Translations under genes and position numbers: made by a program
Assembly (NCBI GenBank): GCA_040219275.1
Contig: JAVJSU010000042.1
Location: 186,001 to 250,000 of the forward strand
Length of the DNA: 64,000 bases
Direction: 5' to 3'
Origin: JAVJSU01 sp040219275
GTDB taxonomy: Bacteria; Chloroflexota; Anaerolineae; Aggregatilineales; Phototrophicaceae
The notes under the pieces: generated by a model
Databases searched by the model: none
Told to the model about the DNA's origin: nothing
The model's input: only the letters and a program-made list of their open reading frames with translations
Shown here: positions 23,682 through 32,394 of the stretch, piece after piece
Layout of the letters: each line of letters opens with the position of its first letter
Numbering within the stretch: position 1 is the stretch's first letter

Positions 23682-24659
23682 CTACTCCACATATACATTG
23701 CTAATCAAGTCTTCGTAGGTTGGGTCAGGGCTGTTGATCGCGTAATCTACCGCTTCGTCAATGGTCGCCTTGACCTCGTTAGCGACTTTCTCAAATTCTG
23801 CGTCGAGATTTTTGTAATTACTGGTCAGATGATTGCGAAGCAGTTGGATCGGGTCTTTATTCTGCTGGTATTCTTCCAGTTCCTCCGCGAAACGCTTGTC
23901 ATAGGAACGGTCAGAAACACCGTGACCCTTATAGCGATACGTCAGATGTTCGATGAGCACCGGACCATGCTCGCGGGCATATTTGACGGCTTCTGTAGCG
24001 ACTTCGTGGACTTCCAGCACATTTTGCGCGTCCACCCGCCCGAAGTCCTTCATGCCATAGGCGACAGCGCGTTTGTGCAGTTCCGCTTGACCGGAAGCAT
24101 CTTCAATGCGCGTTCCCATACCGACGAAGTTGTTCTCGATGATCCAGATGACCGGTAAATCCCAGATGGCGGACATATTCAGCGATTCGTGGAAGTAGCC
24201 GTTATTGGTCGCGCCATCACCGATGAACGACACGGTGACGTTATCCTCGCCGCGATAATTGTCTGCCAGCGCGATTCCGGTTGCCAGCGGTAAATGCCCG
24301 CCGACGATGGCGTAACCGCCCCAGAAGTTATGTTCACGGGAGGCAAGATGCATAGAGCCACCTTTACCGCCGCTTACGCCGGTTTGCTTGCCCATCATTT
24401 CTGCCATCAGGCGTTTAGGATCAACACCGAGGATCAGCGCCAAACCATGATCGCGGTAAGCGGTAATGACATGATCGCGTTTTTCAAGCGCGGCTAATGC
24501 GCCCACGCCACTGGCTTCATGCCCACTGTAAAGGTGCATATACACGCCGGTGATTTTCTTTTCCGTGTATAGTTGGTCACAGCGTTCCTCAAATTCACGG
24601 ATGAGCACCATCTGGTGATACCAGTCGAGGAGTGTCTCCTTTGTTGGTTTTTTAGCCAT
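23682..24659 (-). CDS. pdhA: Pyruvate dehydrogenase E1 component, alpha subunit
   Basis: The 325-residue alpha subunit carries the thiamine diphosphate motif GDGATNNG...WIIENN (residues 148-177). It opens with MVLIREFEERCDQLYTEKKITGVYMHLYSGHEA, as in acetoin/pyruvate E1-alpha proteins. Two serine-containing loops include RSYDKRF. It is the first gene of the operon, with AGGAGTC-like sequence before the ATG. Substrate could be pyruvate or acetoin; the presence of only one lipoyl E2 and no acoin-type genes leaves pyruvate most likely. Confidence 0.94.
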   Translation of the reverse strand: MAKKPTKETLLDWYHQMVLIREFEERCDQLYTEKKITGVYMHLYSGHEASGVGALAALEKRDHVITAYRDHGLALILGVDPKRLMAEMMGKQTGVSGGKGGSMHLASREHNFWGGYAIVGGHLPLATGIALADNYRGEDNVTVSFIGDGATNNGYFHESLNMSAIWDLPVIWIIENNFVGMGTRIEDASGQAELHKRAVAYGMKDFGRVDAQNVLEVHEVATEAVKYAREHGPVLIEHLTYRYKGHGVSDRSYDKRFAEELEEYQQNKDPIQLLRNHLTSNYKNLDAEFEKVANEVKATIDEAVDYAINSPDPTYEDLISNVYVE

Positions 24660-24914
24660 GCAGACTCCTAACTCTTAATAGTGGAATCGTCGACATGCCG
24701 ATGGGCAACTGCCTTATAGCTTATTTGCACCCTAGCGTGTCTGCGACGACCCAATGAGAATAGTGTTTATTCTTCACTTCAATAACTTGTCTAGTTTACC
24801 CCATCGCTTCAATCACGGTCAAACCTCAGTCTAACCCGCTTAGGGCGTACTCATCTATTTTACTAGATCATCAGGCGGGCAATTCTTTAGGACATTGGTT
24901 GTAAGTGAGAAATT

Positions 24915-25358
24915 CTAACGATCAAGCACGTTACAGACTTTGTCAATCAACCATTTGCGCGCCTGAAACGTGTTATACGCTATCAAAGCAGCAAAGCAAA
25001 AGACAAGTAGAAAAAATGCACTCAGCCACACAATTGGCAAAAAGACAAAAACTAAAATGAGCGACATTGCTGGAAAGTACAGTGCGAGAATCAGCCCAAG
25101 AAGTGTAGGGTGGGCATTACCCATGATCTGAAGGTGATCTGATTTTTGCGTTAGCGTTGCATCTAAGCGAATTGGAAAACTGCCCTGATCCTTACCTGTC
25201 CAGCCCACCGTAAATGACAGAGAATCGCCCGTATCTTCGAGTGACATGAGTCGAATATTCGACAAAAATTGTTTTGGGAATTCAGCCTGTAAACGCGCTT
25301 TGCATGATTCTAAAGTTAAGTGCGTCTGGCATTGAAACGATTTGTTGAGCATCAGCAT
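24915..25358 (-). CDS. Hypothetical membrane protein
   Basis: The 147-residue protein has a polar N-terminal domain (residues 1-85, FQCQTHLTLESCKARLQAEF) and two adjacent membrane helices (LILALYFPAMSLILVFVFLP, AFFLLVFCFAALIAYNTF). It begins 7 nt after the stop of the permease gene behind GGAG, so it is in the same transcript. Function is unknown. Confidence 0.7.
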   Translation of the reverse strand: MLMLNKSFQCQTHLTLESCKARLQAEFPKQFLSNIRLMSLEDTGDSLSFTVGWTGKDQGSFPIRLDATLTQKSDHLQIMGNAHPTLLGLILALYFPAMSLILVFVFLPIVWLSAFFLLVFCFAALIAYNTFQARKWLIDKVCNVLDR

Positions 25359-25365
25359 ACTCCAT

Positions 25366-26580
25366 CTATATCACGCTGAGCCAGAGTATACCCACGAGCA
25401 AGGTAAGCACGGTAATCGGGATGCCTGCTTTGAGATACGCGCCGAAGGTGAGCTTGACTCCACTCACTGCCGCCACTTCCGCCACAATCAATGTCGCCGC
25501 CGAACCGAGCAGGGTGAAGTTCCCCGCCAGTGTGGATGCCATCGCCAGCGTGAGCCATGTCGTTTGTGGATCAGGGAAATTCGAGATTTCCGGGCGCAAT
25601 AGCAAGACGGCTGGCACATTTGAGACAAGATTGCTTAGTATCGCCACGATCACACTGAACATACCGATGCCACTCTGGAGTGTGGGACGAACGGCATCGA
25701 AGAGTAGGGTGCTTAATCCGCTGGTTTCCAGCGCACCTGTAACGACGAATAAGCCGGCGAAAAATGCCAGCAAATCCCAATCCAACGCCAGCAATTTACG
25801 CGGACGCAAGCGGGAAATTAATAATAGCGCCGCCGCGATACAGGCAGAGGTCACAATCGGCGCGCCACCGAGAAAGGCGAACATCAATCCTAGAGTGACG
25901 AGCATGGTGCGCGACAAAAGAGGTGTATATGGGCGGGGAGGGGGCAACTTTACCTGTGGTAACTGACCGCGAAATTCTGCTGGATACACTAGCACGATGA
26001 TTCCCCAGCAAATGCCCAACCCGATAAGCGCAACGGGGGCAAGATAGGCTAAAAATGTGATATAGGGGATGCCGCTTGCCTGCCCGATGATTAGATTTTG
26101 TGGATTACCAGTGATGGTTGCTACCGAGCCAACATTTGCCGCTGTCGCCAATCCAACTAGATAAGGGATTGGATCACGCTCCAGACGTTTCGTCAGATCA
26201 ACCACAAGGGGCGTGAGCATTAAGCACACCGGATCGTTCAGAAATATGGCGGAAAGCACACCAGCGGCGATGACGACTGTCGCAAGTAAGATTTTGGGTG
26301 AACGGGCAAGGCGCAACGTTCGGCTACCCACGAAGCGGAAAAATCCCGCCATGCGGAGGTTTACATTCACCACCATCATTGCGCCAAGTAACAAAATCGT
26401 CCCCATATCGAGCGCATTGATGGCTTCGTCTTCGTTTATTGCGCCGATGAGTACTAGCAACGCCGCACCCGCTAACGCAATGGTGGCGCGGTTCATACGT
26501 AAAAATGGATAGCGTCCCACTGCGATGCCTGCATAAATGAGGGTGATAATCAGCCCAACAAGGATTTGAAACGCAGCCAT
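25366..26580 (-). CDS. ArsB/NhaD-superfamily ion permease
   Basis: The 404-residue protein has about ten membrane helices and the duplicated fold of the ion transporter superfamily that includes ArsB, NhaD and SLC13 carriers. Motifs are AIFLNDPVCLMLTP (residues ~117-130), ATAANVGSVATITGNPQNLIIG (~148-170) and the second-half SNLVSNVPAVLLLRPEI. The substrate could be arsenite, citrate, sulfate or sodium; no ars regulator or reductase is near, so arsenic resistance is not supported. Confidence 0.88.
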   Translation of the reverse strand: MAAFQILVGLIITLIYAGIAVGRYPFLRMNRATIALAGAALLVLIGAINEDEAINALDMGTILLLGAMMVVNVNLRMAGFFRFVGSRTLRLARSPKILLATVVIAAGVLSAIFLNDPVCLMLTPLVVDLTKRLERDPIPYLVGLATAANVGSVATITGNPQNLIIGQASGIPYITFLAYLAPVALIGLGICWGIIVLVYPAEFRGQLPQVKLPPPRPYTPLLSRTMLVTLGLMFAFLGGAPIVTSACIAAALLLISRLRPRKLLALDWDLLAFFAGLFVVTGALETSGLSTLLFDAVRPTLQSGIGMFSVIVAILSNLVSNVPAVLLLRPEISNFPDPQTTWLTLAMASTLAGNFTLLGSAATLIVAEVAAVSGVKLTFGAYLKAGIPITVLTLLVGILWLSVI

Positions 26581-26679
26581 TCGGGTGTTCCTAAGTTGTT
26601 AGCAAGCATATTGATGTTAAACAATAAAATTCAGAATTTCGATCTCCCCCTGCTTCGCAATGGGAGGCTTTTCTTTAGC

Positions 26680-26696
26680 CAATACCTTCGCCAATT
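26680..26696 (+). repeat. 17-bp inverted repeat, left copy
   Basis: CAATACCTTCGCCAATT at 26680-26696 recurs exactly as its reverse complement at 27547-27563, flanking the 172-residue membrane protein gene. Confidence 0.85.
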
Positions 26697-26734
26697 ATGC
26701 TGTCAGTAATTTATATCATCATATGGCTACTGAT

Positions 26735-27253
26735 TTATTGAACAACAAGGCGCATAAATAGTCCAACACACCAGCAGACGATAAGTAAGCCAAGCGAAAT
26801 TGCTATCCGGGTTGATTCTGGCATGTATGGATTTCGTGAGTTTGCAAGTCCAAGGTATGCAATCATACCAACAATACCACCCACTAATCCGGTGTAGAGT
26901 GCGCCATATTGCAGCAAAACCAGTGAAAAAGCACCAATACTAACTAGAGCAATAATCCATGCCCAAGTTGGAGCTTTCTCAATAGGTGTAATCTTCTTTC
27001 CTGTAACTACAGAAATGCCGTCATGAATGAGGTCATAACGAAAACCTCTTAGTGTCGGTGCAGAAAGCACGGTATAAGTTTCTGATTCTATATTTATTGG
27101 CGTGACATTGCCCAAATCAATCATTGAACTTGTTGCAGTGTTATAACTGCGATTATTCAAGTGAATCACATAATTTCCACTAAATGCTTTGTGGTCGAGT
27201 GTGATAACGTGCTTTTTATCGTTGACGGTTACTTCCCAGGCATTGTGAGGCAT
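26735..27253 (-). CDS. Hypothetical protein with FAIM-like N-terminus and membrane helices
   Basis: The 172-residue protein starts with a beta-rich soluble domain (WEVTVNDKKHVITLDHKAFSG..., residues 1-90) that recalls FAIM-type domains; this is a weak impression. Three membrane helices follow (WIIALVSIGAFSLVLLQYG, LVGGIVGMIAYLGLA, IAISLGLLIVCWCVGLFM). It is flanked by exact 17-bp inverted repeats and stands alone in AT-rich DNA. Confidence 0.7.
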   Translation of the reverse strand: MPHNAWEVTVNDKKHVITLDHKAFSGNYVIHLNNRSYNTATSSMIDLGNVTPINIESETYTVLSAPTLRGFRYDLIHDGISVVTGKKITPIEKAPTWAWIIALVSIGAFSLVLLQYGALYTGLVGGIVGMIAYLGLANSRNPYMPESTRIAISLGLLIVCWCVGLFMRLVVQ

Positions 27254-27675
27254 AGAAATAATCCTTGATTGTTTATATAGTGAATGATGCGTCTGATTTA
27301 GACGGAATATTTTTATTAGTGAAATTATATAATAAAATTGAATATTTATATTGCTGTATATAGTGGCTAATTGTAAATAATTACTGGTAGCTTTTGGAAA
27401 ACCATGATTTTACAACCCATACTTTCGCCAAAATTCAGATTGACGGAAGAACGATGATTGCGAAAATTTGACACTTTATAACCTTTAATAAACCGGGTTT
27501 TCGTGCCAATTTTGATGTTTTCCAGCAAATTTCACCCAAGTTTCAAAATTGGCGAAGGTATTGTTAGCGTGGAGGGATTTATCCAATGTTCGATTTAGTT
27601 AAAGCGCGTTATCACATCTCGACTAAGCTAACAGGCTGAAATACTGACCTACTGATTTACTGACAACTTAACAAG
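27254..27675. other. AT-rich intergenic region with inverted repeats
   Basis: No gene is visible. Around 27510-27554, CCAATTTTGA and TCAAAATTGG form a 10-bp inverted repeat with a ~25-nt spacing. The right copy of the 17-bp inverted repeat (27547-27563) overlaps it. At ~27634-27670 lies another CTGATTTACTGACAACTTA-type repeat, ending at the stop codon of the fragment at 27676. Confidence 0.6.
27547..27563 (-). repeat. 17-bp inverted repeat, right copy
   Basis: This is the exact reverse complement of 26680-26696, 850 bp away on the other side of the membrane protein gene. Confidence 0.85.
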
Positions 27676-27967
27676 CTACCCCGCGCCCTCAATAACCGGC
27701 AGGCGATCCCCGATAGGTGCATCGTCGTCCACCCGGATGGGCAGGCGTGCCAGCGACGGGAAGCTATACATCCCCACGTAAACCGAGTCCCACGTAACAA
27801 TGTTCATATCAAAGGTATGGGTTAGCACGAAACGTTCGCCGGACTCATAACTCTATATGGGCATTGTGGGGAATGTCCGCGACAGTGGTTTCCGGCAAGG
27901 TGTTTTCCTGTGGGGGTGATACATGCGCCAGCGACCACAATATGACGGGTTTATAACGCTCGGTCAC
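27676..27967 (-). pseudogene. Frameshifted C-terminal fragment, possibly of a membrane glycosyltransferase
   Basis: From a GTG at 27967 (overlapping the end of the DUF5698 gene) a frame reads TERYKPVILWSLAHVSPPQ and stops at TGA 27845-27847. A second frame, out of phase and beginning at about the same place, reads YESGERFVLTHTFDM...LPVIEGAG to TAG at 27676. Joined, they look like one protein tail of ~95 residues. The LGLY/GERLPV-like ending resembles the tails of ArnT/GT39-like proteins of Chloroflexota. This family assignment is a guess; the frameshift is visible in the sequence. Confidence 0.5.
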
Positions 27968-28496
27968 GCCCGGGCATGGGGGCGCGAATCCAGCCACGTT
28001 GGACGGCGCGGGCTTCGCCAATGGTGATGAACGCTTCAGGATTTGCGTTTTTCACAATGTCATTGATTTTACGGAGATCGCGTTTGTTCACGACGCTTCT
28101 GAGGGTGGTTACCAGCCCTTCGCGCCCTTCACCATATGTCTCGGTTACGCCGAAACCCGCATCACGCAGGGTTTCTGCTAATGCGTGAGCGCCGTTTTGT
28201 AAGATGACGTTAAAAATGACGTAGCCGGTTATAAAGCGTGATTCCAGATACATGCCGATGAGACTGCCACCGGAAGCGCCCGCGCAATAGGCAAAGAGGT
28301 TGATCACATTATCGAGATCGTTGACGATGTTGGCGATAACCACCGCAAACACAAATGCCTCACATGCGGCAAGCATGGCGGCTAAATAGCGACGTTGGCG
28401 GGTGATGGCGACGAGGCGTACCGTACTAATCGCATAATTCGTTACACGCAAAATAAAAATTAATATCGCCGCAAGTAAAGTTTCTAACATAAACAT
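27951..28496 (-). CDS. UPF0316 membrane protein (DUF5698 + DUF2179)
   Basis: The 181-residue protein has three membrane helices in residues 1-75 (LLAAILIFILRVTNYAISTVRLVAI..., VFAVVIANIVNDLDNVINLFAYCAGASGG). The cytoplasmic DUF2179 domain follows (VILQNGAHALAETLRDAGFGVTETYGEGREGLVTTL). The family is widespread in Firmicutes and Chloroflexota with unknown function; DUF2179 is thought to sense small ligands. An ATG six bases inside (28490) is an alternative start. Confidence 0.9.
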   Translation of the reverse strand: MFMLETLLAAILIFILRVTNYAISTVRLVAITRQRRYLAAMLAACEAFVFAVVIANIVNDLDNVINLFAYCAGASGGSLIGMYLESRFITGYVIFNVILQNGAHALAETLRDAGFGVTETYGEGREGLVTTLRSVVNKRDLRKINDIVKNANPEAFITIGEARAVQRGWIRAPMPGRDRAL

Positions 28497-28675
28497 CCCC
28501 CAAGCATTATTACTCTAAATGCGCTCTATTGTATGTCTAAAGTGGGGGAGTTCTCCATTGCCAATCTGTAATTGGTTATGTATACCAATCCTGGTTTAAA
28601 CGAGTCCGCTAGAGCCTGCTCCAAAATTGCAAAATAGCGGACTTCTACTCACACGGTTGGTATTGGGCGCAGAAA

Positions 28676-28705
28676 ACAAAAAACGCCGCATGATTAACGG
28701 CGTTT
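28676..28705 (-). terminator. Terminator of the small GY-motif gene
   Basis: On the minus strand AAACGCCG and CGGCGTTT form an 8-bp stem with a 9-nt loop, followed by a run of T (TTTTTTGTTTT). It lies ~43 nt past the stop of the gene at 28748. Confidence 0.85.
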
Positions 28706-28747
28706 ACAGAGTCTTGCTCAGGTATATCATTATGATGTTAGGCTGGC

Positions 28748-28942
28748 TCAACGTTCGGTTAGTTCCAGCAAGCCACGCTGATAGCCTTCACGATAGCCCT
28801 TATCATAGGAGGCACGATCCCACTTTTCGGGAGGAATGGTCTTGGTGTTTTCTTGTACCGCGTCCTCATAGCCATTTTTATAGCCTAAATCATAACTTTC
28901 GTTCTGATGTTCTTTGCCGCGATCACCGATAAATTGCGCCAT
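28748..28942 (-). CDS. Small hydrophilic protein with repeated GY motifs
   Basis: The 64-residue protein contains two similar segments, YDLGYKNGYEDA and YDKGYREGYQRG, and is highly charged with no membrane helix. GAGGGCAAAAT precedes the ATG, and a good terminator follows. It is probably a real small gene expressed on its own; the neighbouring CsbD gene suggests a stress context, but no function is known. Confidence 0.7.
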   Translation of the reverse strand: MAQFIGDRGKEHQNESYDLGYKNGYEDAVQENTKTIPPEKWDRASYDKGYREGYQRGLLELTER

Positions 28943-29081
28943 ATTTTGCCCTCGCTTTCGTCTCTATGATCTATTTTGTTACCCTGTAATACCGCAAGCG
29001 GGATGTGAACTTCGCCCACACCCCGCTTACTCAGTAATCATATTCTATGAAGCCTATTGCCCGAAGGCGGTTAACGTGACC

Positions 29082-29297
29082 TTATGACTTGAGCTTATCT
29101 GCCCATTCGTCGATCTGTTTATTGGCTTCTTCTTGCGCGATGCCATATTTTTCCTGAATTTTGCCCGCGAGTTGCTCACGTTCGCCATTCATTTGATCGA
29201 CTTCATCATTGGTCAATTCGCCCCAGCGCTCTTGCACTGAACCTTTGAACTGCTTCCAATTACCTTGTACTTTGTTCCATGTAGGATTGTTAGCCAT
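29082..29297 (-). CDS. CsbD-family stress response protein
   Basis: The 71-residue protein matches the CsbD family: NKVQGNWKQFKGSVQERWGELTNDEVDQMNGEREQLAGKIQEKYG. These small soluble proteins are induced by general stress, phosphate starvation or osmotic shock in many bacteria; their mechanism is unknown. GAGAGGATC precedes the ATG. A G-T paired 12-bp hairpin (28996-29028) without a T run lies downstream. Confidence 0.93.
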   Translation of the reverse strand: MANNPTWNKVQGNWKQFKGSVQERWGELTNDEVDQMNGEREQLAGKIQEKYGIAQEEANKQIDEWADKLKS

Positions 29298-29408
29298 TTA
29301 GTTTGATCCTCTCAATAACTTGGACTACACAATTAGCTTAAGCCTGCTGGATAAAGCGGATAACAACGGCATGTAAGCGGTGGTTAAGCGGTTTCTGAGT
29401 TCAACATG

Positions 29409-29434
29409 AAAAACCCCCATCTGGATGATAGGGG
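29409..29434 (-). terminator. Terminator of the AIM24-like gene
   Basis: On the minus strand CCCCTATC and GATGGGGG form an 8-bp stem with a 5-nt loop, followed by TTTTT. It lies ~40 nt past the stop at 29474. Confidence 0.85.
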
Positions 29435-29473
29435 CATAAAAAGTGTTGCTATATGAAGCGATTTATTACGATG

Positions 29474-30151
29474 TTAGTTGGATTTTTGTGGAATATGGGG
29501 CATAAGCCAACCAAGGAAGGCTTCTTCTGAACGGCTTTGCATCAACACACGCCCCGGTCCGGTCAGATCACAGACCAAGCCTTCGCCGCTTAAAATGGTG
29601 GATTTCCAGCCGCCCACACGCCGGGTAGCGAATTGCATGGTGGCATCAAAGCCGACGATGTGCCCGGTATCGACGGTGTAGGTTTCGCCACTGCCGAGCA
29701 CACGTTCTTCAATCGCGCCGTAACAGCCGATCAGCATTTTGCCATTTCCGCTGACGCGCAACAGAATCAGCGAGCCACTGCCGAAAAAGCCCTTAGACCC
29801 GCCCCACTTGGAGTCGAAATTAACGCTCAGTTCGCAGGCGATGAACGCGCCACTTTGCAGGAGCATTTCGCGTCCGTCCTGAACTTCAATCACCTGCATA
29901 TCACCGGGGAGGGCGGGCGCAAGGGTGATCTCTCCACCATTTGACGGGGCGCTATAGGTGTTCTGGAAAAAGCTCTCGCCGCCGACCATCCGTTTGATTC
30001 CGCCGAAGAATCCGCCTTCAGATTTCGTTTCGACGGTTACGCCCGCGCTATGGCTGACCATCGCGCCCGGCTCAACCTTAATGTCTTCGTTGGCGCTGAG
30101 GGTGACGACGGCTAAGGAATATGCCGGTTGATGTTTGAGTTCAAATTGCAT
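29474..30151 (-). CDS. AIM24 / TIGR00266 family protein
   Basis: The start is the ATG at 30151 (MQFELKHQPAYSL), behind GGGAGAAAT; the longer frame from 30289 adds 46 unlike residues. The 225-residue beta-rich protein has the family hallmarks VEPGAMVSHSAGV, GGESFFQNTYSA, LAPALPGDMQVIEV and the end MQSRSEEAFLGWLMP. The fold is a trimeric beta-helix-like barrel related to mitochondrial AIM24. Function is unknown. Confidence 0.92.
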   Translation of the reverse strand: MQFELKHQPAYSLAVVTLSANEDIKVEPGAMVSHSAGVTVETKSEGGFFGGIKRMVGGESFFQNTYSAPSNGGEITLAPALPGDMQVIEVQDGREMLLQSGAFIACELSVNFDSKWGGSKGFFGSGSLILLRVSGNGKMLIGCYGAIEERVLGSGETYTVDTGHIVGFDATMQFATRRVGGWKSTILSGEGLVCDLTGPGRVLMQSRSEEAFLGWLMPHIPQKSN

Positions 30152-30371
30152 GATGAATTTCTCCCGATCAAGTTCAAGTAATCTATCTTTTAATTTTAGC
30201 ACTATTGAGTTTATGTGTGGTGGGTTTTCGGGACATGACGACGCGAACCTTCGCCTATTGGGATAGGATAATGATTTTCTCCTGCCCAAAAAGGTAGTAG
30301 CAGAGCACGTTCCAAAACGGTAAAGTCCTCCTTTTGTAATTTTATCGTTATAGACCCTGATGAGGAGACTT

Positions 30372-31580
30372 ATGACTGAAAAAGAACCCCTGTTTACCCC
30401 GCCCCGTTTTCATGAAGATGTTGAATTCCATCGGCATACCAATCGTTCTATTAGCTGGCTCGAACTTTTTTACGATCTTGTGTATATTGCCACGTTGATT
30501 CAGATCGGCAACTTTTTAAGCAGTAATGTTGATACACAGGGGTTTGCCCAATTTCTGGTGTTGACGGTTGTCGTGTGGTGGGCGTGGACGGGCGAAACTT
30601 TTTATCAGAATCGTTATGTGGTTGATGATTTAATTCACCGCGTCCTCGTTTTTACGCAGATGTTCGCGGTTGCGACTATTGGTTTAAGCATCAGCATGGC
30701 GTTCGGTGATTTGTACGTGCAGTTCACGCTGGCATATGTGGTCATCCGGCTTATGTTGATTTTTATGTATCTGCGTTCGATGCGTGCTCATCCTGAAAGT
30801 AGTGCACTTTCTCGCGGGTATGTCACCGGATTCAGCCTCGGCATTGCGGTGTGGTTAGGGTCGCTTTTATTGCCTGCGGAAATTCATTGGGTTGGCTGGT
30901 TGGTGGGAATCACCATTGAACTTACCGTGCCACTGGTACCGAGAATCCGTGTGTTACAGCAAGCAGTTTCGGTGGATTATCATCACATTGCCGAGCGTTT
31001 CGGGATATTTACGATTATCGTGCTGGGTGAGTCATTCGTGAAGGTGCTGGACGATGCACAGGGCATTGCCATCGAATTACCACAGATGATCTTCAGCACC
31101 TTTGGCTTGATCGTATTGTATTCGCTCTGGTGGCTATATTTTACGGATACCACCGATGCAGTCGTTGAATTTGATAATCCGTGGAAGCCATTCACATGGA
31201 TTTACGCGCACTTTCCGTTGGCGGCTTCGCTGGTTATGTTTGGCGTGGCGGCGAAGAAATTATTCGCGGAAACATGGGAGCATCCCGGTGATCCAGTGCA
31301 CCCCGAATATCGTTTGCTGTATACCGGCGCGGTCGTGCTCTTTTTGCTTGCCGTTGCGCTGATTGATGCCAGCACGGTGCAGGAAGAAGCGCAAGTTGGT
31401 GATAATCAACGTGTGATGGTGCGTGTGCTTGGCGCGGTTGCCGCCGGGATTCTGGGCGTAACGCTGACGGAAGTCGATGCAGTCGGGTTTGTGACCGTTA
31501 TTTCTGTGGTGATGATGACGCAGGTCGCCTATAGCATCTACCATACACGGCGGGATGTTAGCTCCCACTTCACAGCGTAA
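30372..31580 (+). CDS. LtrA family membrane protein
   Basis: The ATG at 30372 is preferred (GAGGAG at 30363-30368); the ATG at 30360 precedes that site. The 402-residue protein has about twelve membrane helices and the LtrA signature WLELFYDLVYIATL near residues 25-40, and later FGIFTIIVLGESFV. LtrA was named for growth of Listeria at low temperature; its activity is unknown. The second half contains IVLYSLWWLYF. It is monocistronic. Confidence 0.92.
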   Translation: MTEKEPLFTPPRFHEDVEFHRHTNRSISWLELFYDLVYIATLIQIGNFLSSNVDTQGFAQFLVLTVVVWWAWTGETFYQNRYVVDDLIHRVLVFTQMFAVATIGLSISMAFGDLYVQFTLAYVVIRLMLIFMYLRSMRAHPESSALSRGYVTGFSLGIAVWLGSLLLPAEIHWVGWLVGITIELTVPLVPRIRVLQQAVSVDYHHIAERFGIFTIIVLGESFVKVLDDAQGIAIELPQMIFSTFGLIVLYSLWWLYFTDTTDAVVEFDNPWKPFTWIYAHFPLAASLVMFGVAAKKLFAETWEHPGDPVHPEYRLLYTGAVVLFLLAVALIDASTVQEEAQVGDNQRVMVRVLGAVAAGILGVTLTEVDAVGFVTVISVVMMTQVAYSIYHTRRDVSSHFTA

Positions 31581-31761
31581 TTGTTTGATAAATGGGTAGA
31601 AAATTGGTTGCACTCAAACCAAATAAACGCCATAATTACGCCTCTTACCATGTGGACATGCAAAGCACATTATGGCGCGAATTTTTATTTCCTATCGACG
31701 GGCAGATAGTCGCCTGTTGTCAACCGGAAACTACTTATATTTTACGAGAGGATAGTCAACA

Positions 31762-32319
31762 ATGGCACTCACACGTGAAGAAAATCAGAAGTGGCAACAG
31801 GTCGCATTGGATTATCTCGACAAAGCCGGAATCGTCCTGACGGATGAAGAGAAGCAAAATATCGAAGTGGCTGATCTTGGGTTGGGCGAATACGAAGAAA
31901 CCGGTCTGGCGCTTATTACCTACTACAATGACGCGCTGTATTGCGCCAAAGAGTTGATCCTGATGCCACGTCAGACCTGCCCTGAGCATTTCCATCCGCC
32001 GATTCCCGAATTGAATTATGCGGGAAAGCAGGAGACGTTTCGCTGTCGTTGGGGCGAGGTGTATCTGTATGTTGACGGCGAAGCAGTTTCCAATCCAAAA
32101 GCCACCCCGCCGGAAAAGCGCAAGGATACCTATACCGTCTGGAATGAAATTATCCTGAAACCGGGCGAGCAATATACGATTCCGCCGCAAACATGGCATT
32201 GGTTTCAGGGTGGACCGGAAGGCGCAGTCGTCAGTGAGTTTAGCACCCGTAGCGTTGATGAAGCCGATTTGTTCACCGATCCCGATATTCAGCGGATGCC
32301 GGAAATTCTCGACGACTAA
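31762..32319 (+). CDS. D-lyxose/D-mannose isomerase, cupin fold
   Basis: The 185-residue cupin enzyme interconverts D-lyxose and D-xylulose (and often D-mannose and D-fructose). Metal-binding residues appear in CPEHFHPP (His72, His74 approximately), KQETFRCRWGEVYLYV and in WHWFQGG near the end. The final EFSTRSVDEADLFTDP is typical of the family. No sugar regulator or transporter is adjacent. GAGAGGAT precedes the ATG. Confidence 0.9.
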   Translation: MALTREENQKWQQVALDYLDKAGIVLTDEEKQNIEVADLGLGEYEETGLALITYYNDALYCAKELILMPRQTCPEHFHPPIPELNYAGKQETFRCRWGEVYLYVDGEAVSNPKATPPEKRKDTYTVWNEIILKPGEQYTIPPQTWHWFQGGPEGAVVSEFSTRSVDEADLFTDPDIQRMPEILDD

Positions 32320-32356
32320 TCCTGACGTATAGCCTGAATGCTTGAATCATCCTATT

Positions 32357-32388
32357 TCCCTCCTTACAGTCTTGCACGTAAGGAGGGA
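32357..32388. terminator. Hairpin between convergent genes
   Basis: TCCCTCCTTAC (32357-32367) and its exact complement (32378-32388) form an 11-bp stem with a 10-nt loop. It lies between the lyxose isomerase and S41 peptidase stops; the T runs are short on both sides. Confidence 0.75.
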
Positions 32389-32394
32389 GCGATT

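Noticed and set aside
25366..26580. Arsenite efflux operon
   Set aside because: The permease is ArsB-like in fold only; no ArsR, ArsC or ArsA lies beside it.
27845..27847. TGA as an in-frame selenocysteine codon in the fragment at 27676-27967
   Set aside because: The following sequence makes sense only in another frame, so a frameshift explains it better than recoding.
28627..28932. 101-codon plus-strand ORF
   Set aside because: It runs across the minus-strand terminator and antisense to the GY-motif gene.
31592..31840. 82-codon plus-strand ORF between ltrA and the lyxose isomerase gene
   Set aside because: It overlaps the isomerase start, has no ribosome binding site and shows no protein pattern.
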